Source: CAZGVW01 sp964529265 (lineage in GTDB: Bacteria > Planctomycetota > Phycisphaerae > Phycisphaerales > UBA1924). From it: a stretch of 12,730 nucleotides of DNA. Below the pieces are notes generated by a model. The model was not told the DNA's origin and did no database searches. It saw only the letters and a program-made list of their open reading frames with translations. The stretch lies in the NCBI GenBank assembly GCA_964529265.1, contig CAZGVW010000210.1, positions 1 through 12,730 on the forward strand, in the 5' to 3' direction. The position numbers and the translations under genes are program-made. Each line of letters starts with the position of its first letter. The first letter of the stretch is position 1. Shown one piece after another: positions 6,626 through 12,730 of the stretch.

Positions 6626-7753
6626 ATGCGCACACGGACACGTCACACGGCCATCTTCACGCTTGCACTGGCGATCTTGGGCGCCATCTGTTCGCCCGCG
6701 CGGGCTCAGGCCAACGCCCTCACCGATGACATCATCACCTCGCCCACGCTGAACCCCCAGCAGGTGAGCACGCTTGAAGGGTTCGTGAACGCCAACCTGG
6801 AGCGGTTGCAGTCCACCGACCCCGCGGCGCGGCAGGCGGGAAGGGATGCGCTGCTCGCAAGCCTCACGCGCGCGGGCCAGCAGCCCTCCAAGGGGTTTCG
6901 TCTGGCCCTGAACCGGGCCCTGGGTCCGCGCCTCAAGGGGCTCGCCGGGTCGCCGGATGTCGGGGTTTCGCTGTGTGCCCTCCAGATCGCGGGCGCCGCC
7001 GCGGCTGAGAACGGGGTTGACGCGCTGCTCGAGGGCTTGGGGAACGAGCGGGCGGCGGTCCGCTATGCCGCGGCATCGGGGCTCAGGTCAACACTCATCG
7101 TCGAAACCGCGGGCGGCTCGGTTGTCCCGGCCAACATGCTCGATACGGCCATCGACCGCATGAGCCAGGCATTGGCCCAGGAGAAGGACATCCTGGTCGC
7201 GGACGCCATCGTGCTCGCCCTCACCAGCGTGCCGGAGCGCACCCCTCTGAGCGCCCGCCTCATGACGGTGATGGCCTCCGCCATGGCGAAGCAGGTCGCG
7301 ACTCGCCGGGTGGCGGGCGACGCTGAGCGCCGGACGCAGGAGATCGTGCTCCGCGCTGTTCTCATCGCGCGCGACTCTCTGACTCGACGCTTGCCGGCGA
7401 ACGATGTGGACTCCGCCGCGGCCATCGCCTTTGCTGAACTCGGCGGGCACACGCTGGGCTACGCCCTCGTGCTCATCGAGCAGGCAGTAGACGCCGGGGG
7501 GAAGTTGGGCGCGGACGGCCTTGTGGATGATCTCGCCATCGCCTCCGAGGCGGTGCTCGTGTTCTCGCACCAGGCGCTCACGCGCCAGCCGGCGCCCGCG
7601 GTGGTCGAGGAGACCGTCTCCGCGGCGATGCAGGGCGTGGCGAAACCCTTCCGCGACGCCGTGATGAGCTGGATCGGCCCGCGCGGCCGCCTTGCCGCGG
7701 CGCCCTACCGGCTGGACTCCGCGGCGCTGACGCGGGGCCTCAAGGGCAACTGA
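6626..7753 (+). CDS. Exported HEAT-like repeat protein, hypothetical
   Basis: 375 residues. A Sec signal peptide is clear: basic MRTRTRHT, hydrophobic AIFTLALAILGAICSP, and a cut probably after ARA or AQA (about 27-29). The mature part is almost all alpha-helical and Ala/Leu-rich. Residues about 125-156 (GVDALLEGLGNERAAVRYAA) look like a HEAT repeat with the usual turn and Arg, and the flanking helices at 62-125 and 172-202 may be further degenerate repeats. No catalytic residues, metal sites or membrane segments are visible, so a periplasmic binding or scaffold role is likely; the function is not recognised. The ATG at 6626 is chosen because the signal peptide begins there. It is divergent from the membrane/TPR pair and could be functionally linked to it, since both units encode exported helical-repeat proteins; that link is speculative. 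Confidence 0.75.
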   Translation: MRTRTRHTAIFTLALAILGAICSPARAQANALTDDIITSPTLNPQQVSTLEGFVNANLERLQSTDPAARQAGRDALLASLTRAGQQPSKGFRLALNRALGPRLKGLAGSPDVGVSLCALQIAGAAAAENGVDALLEGLGNERAAVRYAAASGLRSTLIVETAGGSVVPANMLDTAIDRMSQALAQEKDILVADAIVLALTSVPERTPLSARLMTVMASAMAKQVATRRVAGDAERRTQEIVLRAVLIARDSLTRRLPANDVDSAAAIAFAELGGHTLGYALVLIEQAVDAGGKLGADGLVDDLAIASEAVLVFSHQALTRQPAPAVVEETVSAAMQGVAKPFRDAVMSWIGPRGRLAAAPYRLDSAALTRGLKGN

Positions 7754-7811
7754 CAAAGCGACCGGTTCTTGATTCGTCGCATGGCTCTCGCGCGGCAGCG
7801 CGGCGCGCGCG

Positions 7812-7817
7812 TATGCT
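7812..7817 (+). promoter_or_regulatory. Candidate -10 box for the peptide transporter genes
   Basis: TATGCT followed by exactly 6 bases and the ATG at 7824, the same arrangement as at purM. No Shine-Dalgarno and no clear -35 hexamer. It predicts a leaderless message. Confidence 0.5.
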
Positions 7818-7823
7818 GCACCC

Positions 7824-9635
7824 ATGTGGAGGCTCCTCGTCCTCATCGCGGCGCTCGCCGCCGCGGCCGGGTTCGCGCTGCGGACGGGCGATCCCCTTCC
7901 GCCCGCCGACTATGTGATGGCGCAGAAGGATGACTTCTTCACGCTCGATCCGCAGCGCATGTCCTACAACCAGGACATCCGCCTGTGCTACTCGATTTTC
8001 GAGGGCCTGACGCGCTGGGACAACGACACGTTCGAGATCCTGCCCGCCGCGGCGGAGCGGTGGGAGATTTCGGATGACGGGCGGACGTACACGTTTCACG
8101 TGCGCGAGGAGGCGCAGTGGTCGAACGGCGACTCCGTGACGGCGCAGGATTTTGTGCGCTCCTGGCGCCGGGCCATGCTGCCGGACGCTGCGGCCGATTA
8201 CACGCAGATGTTCTTTCTGATCGAGGGCGCGGAGGAGTTCTTCCACTGGCGCGGCCGGCAGGTGCAGGAGTATGGCCTGCGGCCCGCCGCGGAGCGCACA
8301 GCCGCCGCGGCGGAGCGCCTTCGCGCGGAGGCGATGGAGGAGTTCGAGCGATCGGTGGGGCTGCGGGCGATTGACGATCACACGCTCGAGGTGCGCCTCA
8401 CGCGCCCCACGCCTTATTTCCTCGATCTGTGCTGCTTCGCGCCCTTCCACCCCGCGCACCCGCCGTCTGTCGAGCGCTGCACGACGGTGAACGCCGCGAC
8501 CGGAGCGATTCAGGAGCAGCGCGACTGGACGCGCCCGCCGCACATCGTCTCCAACGGCCCGATGATCGTCCGCTCCTGGCGCTTCAAGCGCGACATGCGC
8601 CTGGAGCGCAACCCGTATTACTGGAATCAGGACATGATCCGATCGGACTCCGTCTCGATCGTGTTCATGACCAACCCGAACACGGCGCTGCTGGCCTACG
8701 AGACGGGCGCCGTGGACTGGGTGGAGGAAGTCGTCGTCGATTACCTGCCCGATCTGATCGACGACGCGAAACGCGGGAAGCGCGACGACGTCATCGGCGT
8801 GCCCAACTTCGGCACGTACTTCTGGTCCTTCAACTGCAAGCGAGCGTTGCCCGACGGCCGCGCCAACCCGTTCCACGATCCCCGCGTCCGCCGCGCGTTC
8901 GCCATGGCTGTGAACAAGCGCGACGTCGTCGATCGCGTCCGCCGCGTGGATGAGCCGCTGGCCGAGACGCTCATCCCGCGGGACAGCATCCCCGGATATG
9001 ACCCCTCACACGCGATCCGCACGCTGCCCCACGAGCCTGCCGCGGCAAGGAAACTCCTCGATGAGGCGGGCTGGCGCGACACTGACGGCGACGGCAAGCG
9101 CGAGAACGCCGCGGGAGAGCCTTTTCCGATCGTGGAACTCCTGTGCTCCACCGCCTCCTACCACGAGGACATCGCGCAGGCCCTCCAGGCCATGTGGGAG
9201 AAGGAACTCGGCGTGCGCAGCCGCATCGCGCCGAAGGAGAGCAAGATCTTCAAGGACGATCTGAAGAACCACAACTACATGGTGGCCCGCGGCAACTGGT
9301 TCGGCGACTACGGCGATCCGACCACGTTCCTCGAGATCAACCGCACGGGTGACGGAAACAACGACCGCGCGTTCAGCGACCCGCACTACGACGGCCTCCT
9401 CGACCGCGCGCAGGTGGAGACGGACCCGGCCCAGCGCATGCGCATTCTGGAGGAGGCCGAGCGCTACCTCGTGCAGGAAGCGCTTCCTCTGATCCCGCTC
9501 TTCCAGCAGGTGCGCTACTACATGTTTGACCCCGATCGGATGCGCCACATCAGCCGGCATCCCCGCGTCACGCAGTACTTCTGGGAGATCGAGAAGGCGC
9601 CCGCCGGCCCCGCCCCCGCTGAGGCCGCTTACTGA
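7824..9635 (+). CDS. Peptide ABC transporter substrate-binding protein (OppA type)
   Basis: 603 residues of the SBP_bac_5 family, which binds oligopeptides outside the inner membrane and hands them to an ABC permease. Family signs in order: DFFTLDPQRMSYNQDIRLCY (37-56) and FEGLTRWDNDTFEILPAAAE (59-78), AQWSNGDSVTAQDFVRSWRR (97-116), NGPMIVRSWRFKRDMRLERN (244-263), DPRVRRAFAMAVNKRDVVD (352-370), GWRDTDGDGKRENAAGEPFP (416-435), and the strong OppA motif GNWFGDYGDPTTFLEI (490-505). The N-terminus has a short basic-hydrophobic segment (MWRLLVLIAALAAAAGFAL) with no lipobox cysteine, so it is either cleaved and periplasmic or held as a membrane anchor. The ATG at 7824 lacks a Shine-Dalgarno but has TATGCT 6 bases before it. 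An OppB-type permease follows 15 bases later. The family call is firm; the ligand is not known. Confidence 0.93.
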   Translation: MWRLLVLIAALAAAAGFALRTGDPLPPADYVMAQKDDFFTLDPQRMSYNQDIRLCYSIFEGLTRWDNDTFEILPAAAERWEISDDGRTYTFHVREEAQWSNGDSVTAQDFVRSWRRAMLPDAAADYTQMFFLIEGAEEFFHWRGRQVQEYGLRPAAERTAAAAERLRAEAMEEFERSVGLRAIDDHTLEVRLTRPTPYFLDLCCFAPFHPAHPPSVERCTTVNAATGAIQEQRDWTRPPHIVSNGPMIVRSWRFKRDMRLERNPYYWNQDMIRSDSVSIVFMTNPNTALLAYETGAVDWVEEVVVDYLPDLIDDAKRGKRDDVIGVPNFGTYFWSFNCKRALPDGRANPFHDPRVRRAFAMAVNKRDVVDRVRRVDEPLAETLIPRDSIPGYDPSHAIRTLPHEPAAARKLLDEAGWRDTDGDGKRENAAGEPFPIVELLCSTASYHEDIAQALQAMWEKELGVRSRIAPKESKIFKDDLKNHNYMVARGNWFGDYGDPTTFLEINRTGDGNNDRAFSDPHYDGLLDRAQVETDPAQRMRILEEAERYLVQEALPLIPLFQQVRYYMFDPDRMRHISRHPRVTQYFWEIEKAPAGPAPAEAAY

Positions 9636-9650
9636 GGCCGCCCACGCCCC

Positions 9651-10628
9651 ATGCTCCGGCTCATCATCTCACGCCTGCTCCAGACCCCCTTCATCATCTT
9701 CGCGGTGTACACGATCACGTTCGCGCTCGCGTGGGCGCTGCCGGGCTCGGCGGTCGTGAACGATGAGGGCCGCCGCCCGCCGCCCGCCGTGCTCGCCGCG
9801 ATGGAGCGACGCTACAACCTCGATCATCCCTGGGTCTTCTACGGCCAGTACCTCGCCGATGCGAGCGGCGCCGACTACGTCGCCCGGCGCGTCCGCGGCG
9901 AATCGCACGCGCGGGCCGCCCCGGTCTTCGATTTCGGCCCCTCGCTCCGCCACGAAGACTGGACGGTGAACGAGATTCTCGCCGGGAGCCTGCCCGTCTC
10001 CGTCGCCCTCGGTCTCCTCGCCATCGTCATGGCGCTCTTCATCGGCGTCGGCGCGGGTGTGATCGGCGCGCTCCGCCCCAACTCGCCCGCCGACCTCGCC
10101 ACGCTTGCGATCGCCCTTGTCGGCGTCAGCCTGCCCGCGTTCCTCACGGGCAGTGCGCTCCTGCTGCTCTTTCCCGTGCTGCTCGGAGTCGGACGCGTCG
10201 GCGCATGGGGCTCGCCGGCCGATGCGCTCCTCCCCGCGTTCACGCTCAGCCTCCCCTTCGCCGCGTACATCGCCCGGCTCACGCGCATGGGCATGATCGA
10301 GGCCCTTGCCTCCGATTACGTCCGCACCGCCCGCGCCAAGGGCCTGCCGGAGCGCACCATCGTCCTCAAGCACGCCCTGCGCAACGCCATCCTGCCCGTC
10401 GTGAGTTACCTCGGCCCCGCCGCGGCCTTCGCCATGACGGGCTCCTTCGTCGTCGAATCCGTGTTCAACGTGCCAGGGGTCGGGCAGCACTTCGTGAACG
10501 CCGTGCTCACGAAAGACCTCTTCCTCATCATGGGCGTGGTGATCGTCTACGCCACGATGCTCGTGCTGCTCAACCTCGCCGTGGATCTCGTCCTGCTCTG
10601 GCTCGATCCGCGCCTGCGCGCCCGCTGA
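9651..10628 (+). CDS. Peptide ABC transporter permease (OppB/DppB type)
   Basis: 325-residue inner-membrane permease. The N-terminus is typical of OppB/DppB: LRLIISRLLQTPFIIFAVYT (2-21) and the first membrane helix through ALAWALPGS (25-33), then YNLDHPWVFYGQYLAD (55-70), the residue pattern that precedes the periplasmic loop. Further membrane helices lie at about 113-140, 150-180, 192-210, 247-272 and 290-318. The cytoplasmic EAA loop that docks the ATPase is present at 214-250 (EALASDYVRTARAKGLPERT, then ALRNAILPV), and the C-terminal part FVVESVFNVPGVGQHFVNAV (266-285) is standard. It follows the binding protein by 15 bases, with only a weak TGAGG overlapping the previous stop. The partner permease (OppC) and the two ATPases (OppD, OppF) are not downstream; the next gene is on the other strand, only 8 bases away. 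It must pair with subunits encoded elsewhere if it is functional. Confidence 0.93.
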   Translation: MLRLIISRLLQTPFIIFAVYTITFALAWALPGSAVVNDEGRRPPPAVLAAMERRYNLDHPWVFYGQYLADASGADYVARRVRGESHARAAPVFDFGPSLRHEDWTVNEILAGSLPVSVALGLLAIVMALFIGVGAGVIGALRPNSPADLATLAIALVGVSLPAFLTGSALLLLFPVLLGVGRVGAWGSPADALLPAFTLSLPFAAYIARLTRMGMIEALASDYVRTARAKGLPERTIVLKHALRNAILPVVSYLGPAAAFAMTGSFVVESVFNVPGVGQHFVNAVLTKDLFLIMGVVIVYATMLVLLNLAVDLVLLWLDPRLRAR

Positions 10629-10636
10629 GGCAATGC

Positions 10637-10843
10637 CTACGGCCGTTCGTCGGTGTCGCCCTCGTCCGGCGCCCCCGCCTCATCCGCCCCGCGCGCCGCC
10701 GACTCCAGCGCCGAGACTCGCGCCGAAACGCTCCGAAGATCGCGCTTGATCGCCTCGATCTCCTCGCCCACCGCGTCCAGCGTGCGCTCGAGGAACGTCT
10801 GCGCCTCCTGCATCCGCAGTATGTCGTCGCCCGGGTCGGCCAT
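10637..10843 (-). CDS. Small coiled-coil protein, SlyX-like
   Basis: 68 residues. Residues 8-50 form a continuous amphipathic helix with heptad hydrophobics (ILRMQEAQTFLERTLDAVGE, then IEAIKRDLRSVSARVSALES) followed by an acidic, disordered tail. Size, the LERTLDAVGEEI-type start and the single coiled coil resemble the SlyX family, whose biochemical role is not established. The ATG at 10843 has no Shine-Dalgarno, but TAAGAT lies 9 bases upstream. Its stop is 8 bases from that of the converging permease gene, and it is divergent from the PagL-like gene. Another short coiled-coil family cannot be excluded. Confidence 0.65.
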   Translation of the reverse strand: MADPGDDILRMQEAQTFLERTLDAVGEEIEAIKRDLRSVSARVSALESAARGADEAGAPDEGDTDERP

Positions 10844-10852
10844 GCAGCCCGG

Positions 10853-10858
10853 ATCTTA
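10853..10858 (-). promoter_or_regulatory. Candidate -10 box for the SlyX-like gene
   Basis: TAAGAT on the minus strand, 9 bases before the ATG at 10843. It is within the 75-base divergent spacer shared with the PagL-like gene. A leaderless or nearly leaderless message is predicted. Confidence 0.4.
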
Positions 10859-10881
10859 CACCCACGACCGGCGAGCGATCC

Positions 10882-10910
10882 ATGAAATCACGCGCCTCCT
10901 GCGGTACCTT
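10882..10910 (+). promoter_or_regulatory. Candidate promoter for the PagL-like gene
   Basis: ATGAAA (10882-10887, four of six matches to TTGACA), a 17-base spacer and TACCTT (10905-10910, fits TAnnnT), then 8 bases to the ATG at 10919. It would start transcription almost at the start codon. Confidence 0.45.
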
Positions 10911-10918
10911 CCGCCCCC

Positions 10919-11611
10919 ATGCCCCAGCCCCGCCCTTCGCCCCGTTGCCGGCTCCGCCGCGTCGCGTTCATCGGAATCGCCGCCAATGCGCTCGGCGCCG
11001 CGCCGGGAGCGCTTGCGAACACCCACGCCGCCGTGTCATACGACCCCGCCGCGGCTGTGGCCTCGCAGCCGGAAACGCCCGCGGACGGCGCCCCACCGGC
11101 CGACGCCGCGGCGACCCCCGAGTGGGGCGAGTCCGGCGCATGGTCCTGGACGGTCGGCGCCGGCGCGGCCGTCGGCGGCTCCGACTCCACCGCCTACGCC
11201 AACGCCTTCGTCTCCTTCGACTACTTCCTCGTCGATGACTTCGAGATCGGCCTCGAAGCCGCGGGCTGGTTCTTCGATCAGGACGGCGACCGCGACGCCG
11301 GCGGCGGCTCATTCATCGTGAACTTCCGCTGGCACTTCCTCAAGGAAGAAGAACGCCGCGACTGGACCGTCTTCGCCAACATCGGCGCGGGCCTGCTCGG
11401 CGCAACCAACGAAGTGCCGCCCGGCGGCTCCGAGTTCAACTTCATGCCCCGCGCGGGTATGGGCTTCACGCTGCGCCTCGGCGACGGGCCGGAGCGCCTG
11501 ACCGGCGGCATCCAGTGGCAGCATTTCTCCAATGGCCGCATCTTCGGCTCCGACCGCAACCCCGGGACCGACGCCGTGATGTTCTACCTCGGCGTCACAT
11601 TCCCGTTCTGA
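10919..11611 (+). CDS. Outer-membrane PagL/acyloxyacyl hydrolase-like protein
   Basis: 230 residues. A signal peptide (basic RCRLRRVAF, hydrophobic IGIAANALGAAPGALA, to about residue 34) is followed by a low-complexity Ala/Pro linker (37-68) and then amphipathic strands of a small beta-barrel ending in FYLGVTFPF, with the terminal Phe typical of outer-membrane barrels. The key stretch is GGIQWQHFSNGRIFGS (196-211): His202 and Ser204 sit where PagL keeps its catalytic His-x-Ser, and PGTDAVMFYLGV places Asp218 where PagL has its acidic residue (Glu). PagL removes the 3-O-acyl chain of lipid A; whether this relative does so is not proven. Start ATG 10919 lacks a Shine-Dalgarno and has TACCTT 8 bases upstream. 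Monocistronic; a hairpin follows at 11625-11639. Another small barrel such as an OmpW/OmpA-like porin is possible but less likely given HFSN. Confidence 0.75.
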   Translation: MPQPRPSPRCRLRRVAFIGIAANALGAAPGALANTHAAVSYDPAAAVASQPETPADGAPPADAAATPEWGESGAWSWTVGAGAAVGGSDSTAYANAFVSFDYFLVDDFEIGLEAAGWFFDQDGDRDAGGGSFIVNFRWHFLKEEERRDWTVFANIGAGLLGATNEVPPGGSEFNFMPRAGMGFTLRLGDGPERLTGGIQWQHFSNGRIFGSDRNPGTDAVMFYLGVTFPF

Positions 11612-11624
11612 CTTCCTGGTGGAA

Positions 11625-11639
11625 CGGCTCTCCGAGCCG
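11625..11639. terminator. Hairpin after the PagL-like gene
   Basis: CGGCTC (11625-11630), loop TCC, GAGCCG (11634-11639): a perfect 6-base stem 14 bases after the stop at 11611 and upstream of the convergent galE stop. There is no T run. It could be a terminator or a copy of a dispersed palindromic repeat. Confidence 0.35.
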
Positions 11640-11707
11640 CTTCGTGAGCGCTGGGGGCGTCGTGGCGGACTCCACCCCGAAGAGCGCGCCGATGACTCAG
11701 TTGCGCC

Positions 11708-12730
11708 CTACCCCCCATACCCCCGCGGATGCTCCCGCATCCATCTCCACGCCGTCTCGATGATCCCGTGAATGTCCGTGTGCCGCGCGGTCCACCCCAG
11801 TTCCCGCTGGATCTTCGCGGGGTCGGCAAACAGCCGCGGCGGGTCGCCCGGCCGCCGCGGACCCTCCTTCACCATGAACTCCCGCCCCGTCACGCGCCGC
11901 GACGCCTCGATGATCTCGCGCACGCTGTAGCCGCGGCCGATCCCGAGGTTGTAGAACCGGCGATCGCCACCGGCCTTCTCAGGCTTCAGATCCTTCATGA
12001 CGGCCACATGCGCATCGATCAGATCCTCCACGTGCACGTAGTCGCGGATGCACGTGCCGTCCGGCGTCTCGTAGTCCGTGCCGAAGATCGTGATCGAATC
12101 CCTGATCCCCGCCGCCGCCTGCAGCACGAGCGGGATCAGGTGCGTCTCCGGTTCGTGATGCTCGCCGATCAGCCCCTGCGAGTCCGCCCCGGCCACGTTG
12201 AAATACCGCAGCGCCGCGTATGCAAACGGCCGGTTCGCCGCGCTCATCGCATCCGCGTAATCCGAGAGAATCCGCTCCACGTGCAGTTTCGACCACCCAT
12301 ACGGGTTGATCGGCCTCTGCGGGCACGTCTCCGGGATCGGAATGAACTCGTCCGAAGGCTCTCCGTACGTCGCGCACGTCGATGAGAACACGAACCGCTG
12401 CACGCCCGCCGCGTCGCACGCCTCGATGAGCGTCAGCGCCGCCGCGGTGTTGTTGCGATGATACCGCAGCGGCTGCGTCACCGATTCGCCGACATACGCC
12501 AGCGCCGCGAAGTGCATCACGGTGTCGATCGCGCCCTCGCGCAGCGCCCGATCCACCAGCGCGCGGTCGCCCACATCCCCTTCATGAAACTGCACGCGCC
12601 CGGGCAGTCCTGCGCCCTGCAGAATCTCGATCGCCTCCCTGTGCCCGCGGAACAGGTTGTCGATCACCGACACGCTGTGCCCGTCCGCCATCAGCCGCTT
12701 CACCGCGTGCGACCCGATGTACCCCGCCCC
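11708..12730 (-). CDS. galE: UDP-glucose 4-epimerase, start cut off by the window edge
   Basis: Interconverts UDP-glucose and UDP-galactose with bound NAD, supplying sugars for lipopolysaccharide and exopolysaccharide. The 340 visible residues start in the Rossmann motif GAGYIGSH, so only the first few residues (the initial strand) lie outside. Other landmarks by visible residue: IDNLFRGH (23-30), the NAD-binding HFAALAYVGESV (73-84), FSSTCATYGEP (115-125) with catalytic Ser/Thr, NPYGWSKLHVE (142-152) with Tyr144 and Lys148, LRYFNVAGAD (174-183), DGTCIRDYVHVEDLIDAHV (224-242) and RRPGDPP (292-298). The 340 residues plus the missing start match the family length of about 330-350. It ends with TAG at 11708. 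It converges on the PagL-like gene. The epimerase call is firm; selectivity between UDP-Glc and UDP-GlcNAc cannot be read here. Confidence 0.94.
   Translation of the reverse strand, partial: GAGYIGSHAVKRLMADGHSVSVIDNLFRGHREAIEILQGAGLPGRVQFHEGDVGDRALVDRALREGAIDTVMHFAALAYVGESVTQPLRYHRNNTAAALTLIEACDAAGVQRFVFSSTCATYGEPSDEFIPIPETCPQRPINPYGWSKLHVERILSDYADAMSAANRPFAYAALRYFNVAGADSQGLIGEHHEPETHLIPLVLQAAAGIRDSITIFGTDYETPDGTCIRDYVHVEDLIDAHVAVMKDLKPEKAGGDRRFYNLGIGRGYSVREIIEASRRVTGREFMVKEGPRRPGDPPRLFADPAKIQRELGWTARHTDIHGIIETAWRWMREHPRGYGG

Noticed and set aside
6021..6641. N-terminal extension of the TPR protein frame upstream of 6020
   Set aside because: It overlaps the three-helix membrane gene in another frame and would bury the clear signal peptide at MTVLKGLRAR.
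6439..6729. GTG-initiated plus-strand open frame across the divergent region
   Set aside because: Pro/Arg/Ser-rich, starts inside the -10 box of the predicted promoter and overlaps the start of the HEAT-like gene in another frame.
9058..9120. DTDGDGKREN in the binding protein as an EF-hand calcium site
   Set aside because: This segment is a common feature of OppA-family proteins at this position and lacks a paired second hand; it is not evidence of calcium regulation.
10653..11321. Plus-strand open frame overlapping the SlyX-like and PagL-like genes
   Set aside because: Low-complexity Ser/Pro/Arg translation with no domain; it conflicts with two better-supported genes.
1..12730. Defence system, phage, transposon or CRISPR array
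   Set aside because: No transposase, integrase, nuclease, helicase, repeat array or target-site duplication is visible; gene content is housekeeping and envelope-related.

Overview
The window is a GC-rich bacterial chromosome segment that I read as planctomycete DNA, most plausibly a Phycisphaerae-like lineage. This rests on a FabZ-like/ACP/FabZ-like cluster with an unusually long acyl carrier protein, several exported TPR or HEAT-like proteins of no familiar family, and an outer-membrane deacylase-like barrel that implies a Gram-negative envelope. It is inference from gene content; no rRNA or other marker is present. I see no mobile element, CRISPR array, tRNA or rRNA.

Layout from left to right. 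(1) Positions 1-1336, minus strand: a three-gene acyl cluster (FabZ-like dehydratase, 130-residue acyl carrier protein, second FabZ-like dehydratase, the last being first in transcription). (2) 1404-2528, plus strand: purM of purine synthesis, divergent from the acyl cluster. (3) 2548-2597: two back-to-back GC hairpins between convergent genes. (4) 2614-6325, minus strand: a 102-residue membrane protein, an ATGA-overlapping 922-residue exported TPR-like protein, and further downstream a 127-residue charged protein of unknown function. (5) 6626-7753, plus strand: an exported HEAT-like repeat protein behind a roughly 300-base divergent region that holds a promoter-like sequence and a 16-base perfect palindrome. 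(6) 7824-10628, plus strand: an OppA-type peptide-binding protein and an OppB-type permease, without the other transporter subunits. (7) 10637-10843, minus strand: a small SlyX-like coiled-coil protein, divergent from (8) 10919-11611, a PagL/acyloxyacyl-hydrolase-like outer-membrane barrel. (9) 11708-12730, minus strand: galE, running off the right end.

Most units here look like independent housekeeping or envelope functions (fatty acyl supply, lipid A trimming, UDP-galactose supply, peptide uptake) rather than one pathway. The most striking non-coding pattern is regulatory. Five genes that begin transcription units (the second dehydratase, purM, the binding protein, the SlyX-like gene and the PagL-like gene) have a TAnnnT -10-like hexamer only 6 to 10 bases before the start codon and no Shine-Dalgarno sequence. 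Several genes inside or downstream in units (acp, the first dehydratase, the TPR gene, the 127-residue gene) have clear Shine-Dalgarno sequences instead. That contrast suggests leaderless mRNAs for the unit-leading genes. No clearly novel multi-gene system is evident; the membrane/TPR gene pair is the best candidate for uncharacterised biology.
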